This document shows positions 61,930-64,000 of a stretch of 64,000 nt of DNA, one piece after another. Both the position numbers and the translations under genes were made by a program. The notes beneath the pieces were generated by a model. The model saw only the letters and a list, made by a program, of their open reading frames with translations, searched no databases and was not told the origin of the DNA. Origin of the DNA: a bacterium (lineage in GTDB: Bacteria; Myxococcota_A; Bradymonadia; Bradymonadales; Bradymonadaceae); contig JAUIBR010000018.1 of the NCBI GenBank assembly GCA_030427705.1, positions 1 through 64,000 of the forward strand. Reading direction: 5' to 3'. Position 1 is the stretch's first letter, and each line of letters opens with the position of its first letter.

Positions 61930-64000
61930 TTAGTTCGAGGGTGAAACCAGCCGCCAATCCAATACAAATGCGTCGCCAAATCCTAGTTGGCCTTCATCGC
62001 CGCGTCCCCAGCACCACACGGAGCCATCTTGTTTGAGCCCGCAGGCATGTTCGGCCGATGCTGATAACTGCCTCCAGTCGGTTGCATCACGAGCTGTCGT
62101 GTCGGTTCCAGGGACGATCCCAGAGCCAACCATAGGGTCGTTCTGATTCACGGGACCGACGATGCAGTCGATCTGCCCCGCGCTGGTTAGGCCGCAGCTG
62201 GTGAGGCGTCCCGTGACCGAATACCAAGGTTGGTCCCAGTCAGCGATTTCGGTGATTTCGTTCCACTGCGCCACGCCAGGTTGGTCGCAGTACAACGCGC
62301 CGCCCGAAGTTCTGCCGCATGCCGTGTCGTCGTGCATGTAGATCGCCGTGTAGGTTTGGTTGGTCCCGACTTGATTGAAGCCTACACCGTCAGGCCTGCC
62401 GCAGAACACGGCTCCGTCTTGGCGAAGAGCACAATACGCACCGCCGTGTATCGATCTTAACTCGGTAAACGGTCCCGCAACGGCCTCGGCTGGCGCCTCG
62501 TCATCAGTCCAGCACACAAAGTTTCCACCTTGGAGACCGCAGGCTTCGTTGTAGGCGTCGATTCCGACGGCGGTCCAGTCCGTTTCGGTGCCGACCTGCG
62601 TCCACAAGGTCCGTCCGCGCCACTGGCAATACAGCGCTCCACTGAGCCCAATTCCGCAGATGAGGCCAGCATTGGAAACGACGTAGGAGAGGCCCTCGGG
62701 AGCTGCAGTTTGCGGAGTTGGAACCTGTGAAAAACGTCCGGTTCCGTCAGGGACCAAACCCCAGCAGACCGGGTTGTCGTTTTGGTCGATTGCGCAGGTT
62801 GTGCGCCAGTTTGCGGTGATCGATTTGAACGGTCCGTCCGAGACTTTTGCGGGCACCCAGCGACGGGCGGAGGTTGGAAGCCCGGCCTGACCATGTGAGT
62901 TCACGCCGATGCAGTGCGGCCTTCCGAGGCCATCAAGCGCGCAGATAACCGACCCGCCAAGGTCGATATCCGCCCAGATTAAGTCGTCGGAGAACGTCTC
63001 CCACGCTCGGTAGTTCGCACCCGCAAAGAACCCTTGTGAGCACCGCAACGCGTATGTGTCGTCGACACCGCAGAATCCAGCGCCAAAGACCATGATTCGA
63101 TGCCATGAGGTGTCGGGTTGCACGATCGTCGGAACTGTTTCTTGGACGCCCGAGATGAAAGACGCACCTGAGCCCCAGCACCATGCTTTGTCGTCCATGT
63201 CGAGCGCGCACGCAGTGGCCGAACTTACGGTCAGCGCTTTGTACGTTCCGGGCATCAAGGCTGCGTTGTCAGGATCTCGTTGGTTCGGCGGGTCGGGCCA
63301 AAACTGTGCGTTGTTTGAGCCCCAGCAATGGACCTGATTGCTGGTGTCCAACCCACAAACCACCTGTGTTCCGATGTCGACCTCAAGCCATGTTCCGGCC
63401 ACCTGAGTCGAGTTGCCTAAGACGTCCCAGCAGACCATCGATTGGTCAGCCTTGATTGCGCAGATGCCGATATTTCCTTGCGAACTCGCCGCCACCTTCG
63501 ACCAGTCTGAATCGGTTCCAACGCGGGTCGGAACCTGCAGGTCGCCGCCTTCGACGATCCCGCGCGCATCGCCCCAGCACCAAAGCTCCCCGTCCATAGT
63601 CACGCCGCAGAATCCCAAGCTGAACGCGTCGATATCCTGCCATTTCTTATCTGGTCCAATCGCGGTCTGGCCCAGGAGTAGCTGCGCGCCGTCCCTCCAT
63701 AGGCGGTCTCGGAGGTGACCCCAGCAGGTCAGTGTTCCTTCGCAATCTGTCGCGCATGTCAGCTCTCCACCGGCGGCGATTTCGCCGTATTGGCAAAGCG
63801 ACGGGTCGGGGATCACGACGTTGTTGCTGTTGTTCGAGTTGTTGCTGTTATTCGAGTTGTTGCTGTTGTTTGCGTTGTTTGCGTTGTTCGAATTGTTGGC
63901 GTTGTTTGTGTTGTTCGCGTTGTTGATATTGTTTGCGTTGTTGACGTTGTTCTTGTTGTTGGTCGACCCGGTCGAGTCATCTCCACAGGCCACAAGAAAC
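61930..64000 (-). CDS. RCC1-like propeller lipoprotein, 5' end off the window
   Basis: Runs off the right edge; the first visible codons read FLVACGDDSTG, so the window begins just inside the signal peptide and shows lipobox LVAC. A long Asn spacer (NNKNNVNNANN) of about 55 residues follows, then repeats of the RCC1/ALFI type (LWCWGDARGIVEGG, VHCWGSNNAQFW, VWCWGRGDEGQLGFGD) with conserved CWG, about ten of them, forming one or two beta-propellers. Likely a surface binding or interaction protein. At least 689 residues. Confidence 0.85.
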   Translation of the reverse strand, partial: FLVACGDDSTGSTNNKNNVNNANNINNANNTNNANNSNNANNANNSNNSNNSNNSNNSNNVVIPDPSLCQYGEIAAGGELTCATDCEGTLTCWGHLRDRLWRDGAQLLLGQTAIGPDKKWQDIDAFSLGFCGVTMDGELWCWGDARGIVEGGDLQVPTRVGTDSDWSKVAASSQGNIGICAIKADQSMVCWDVLGNSTQVAGTWLEVDIGTQVVCGLDTSNQVHCWGSNNAQFWPDPPNQRDPDNAALMPGTYKALTVSSATACALDMDDKAWCWGSGASFISGVQETVPTIVQPDTSWHRIMVFGAGFCGVDDTYALRCSQGFFAGANYRAWETFSDDLIWADIDLGGSVICALDGLGRPHCIGVNSHGQAGLPTSARRWVPAKVSDGPFKSITANWRTTCAIDQNDNPVCWGLVPDGTGRFSQVPTPQTAAPEGLSYVVSNAGLICGIGLSGALYCQWRGRTLWTQVGTETDWTAVGIDAYNEACGLQGGNFVCWTDDEAPAEAVAGPFTELRSIHGGAYCALRQDGAVFCGRPDGVGFNQVGTNQTYTAIYMHDDTACGRTSGGALYCDQPGVAQWNEITEIADWDQPWYSVTGRLTSCGLTSAGQIDCIVGPVNQNDPMVGSGIVPGTDTTARDATDWRQLSASAEHACGLKQDGSVWCWGRGDEGQLGFGDAFVLDWRLVSPSN

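Noticed and set aside
1-64000. tRNA or rRNA genes
   Set aside because: I found no cloverleaf with a TTCGA arm or rRNA core on either strand by eye; a covariance search would be more sensitive.

Overview
The window looks like a chromosomal stretch from a myxobacterium-type bacterium (Myxococcota or Bradymonadota; inferred, not proven). The grounds are about a dozen secreted or lipidated proteins, many with a lipobox followed by a long Asn-rich spacer; EGF-like, MopE-type, RCC1-like and dickkopf-like Cys-rich extracellular modules; a MYXO-CTERM-like anchor (GGGGCGC, hydrophobic stretch, RRRR); and a Ser/Thr kinase fused to an ATPase and TPR-like helices. I saw no tRNA, rRNA, CRISPR array, phage structural gene or housekeeping operon, so this is accessory, surface-oriented DNA.

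Layout: 1-3.2 kb holds a truncated lipoprotein and an XRE-ImmA/IrrE protease plus PIN-like pair. 3.2-8.8 kb holds three lipoproteins. 8.9-13.2 kb holds a small membrane protein, a Fic protein behind a helically phased GGCGCG array, a SUKH protein, and a WYL-type regulator with an ExbD-like membrane protein. 13.5-21.3 kb holds a MopE-like lipoprotein, a YceI-like/membrane operon, a TPR-like membrane protein, a two-gene ExbD-like operon and an acidic lipoprotein. 21.4-28.8 kb is an Rhs locus: a huge frameshifted Rhs lipoprotein, an overlapping putative immunity gene, an IS3-type transposase scrap and an orphan Rhs tip. 28.8-41.8 kb holds lipoproteins, a transglutaminase-like/vWA protein, the kinase-ATPase and an FKBP isomerase. 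41.8-49.5 kb is one ORF that appears to encode two differently anchored surface proteins end to end. 49.8-53.3 kb holds a frameshifted secreted protein, an EEP phosphatase/nuclease and a RAYT-like transposase. 53.5-56.9 kb is a three-gene ATP-grasp / aspartoacylase-like / ATP-grasp operon. 57-64 kb holds a metacaspase-like protein with a barrel-like C-terminus, a small lipoprotein, a Baeyer-Villiger-type monooxygenase and a truncated RCC1-like lipoprotein.

Intergenic DNA is unusual. Families A (CTAG-rich), B (8-bp tandem repeats) and C (7-bp tandem repeats) are concentrated in roughly 3-21 kb. A fourth family, D (core GAGGACTCCCGGTTCTTG), occurs only from about 40.7 to 61.5 kb, mostly at gene 3' ends, and one copy lies in frame inside a coding gene. 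Several stop codons are supplied by these repeats. The best candidates for something new are the two-anchor fusion ORF, the ATP-grasp/deacylase operon, the phased array at the fic-like gene, and family D with its neighbouring RAYT.
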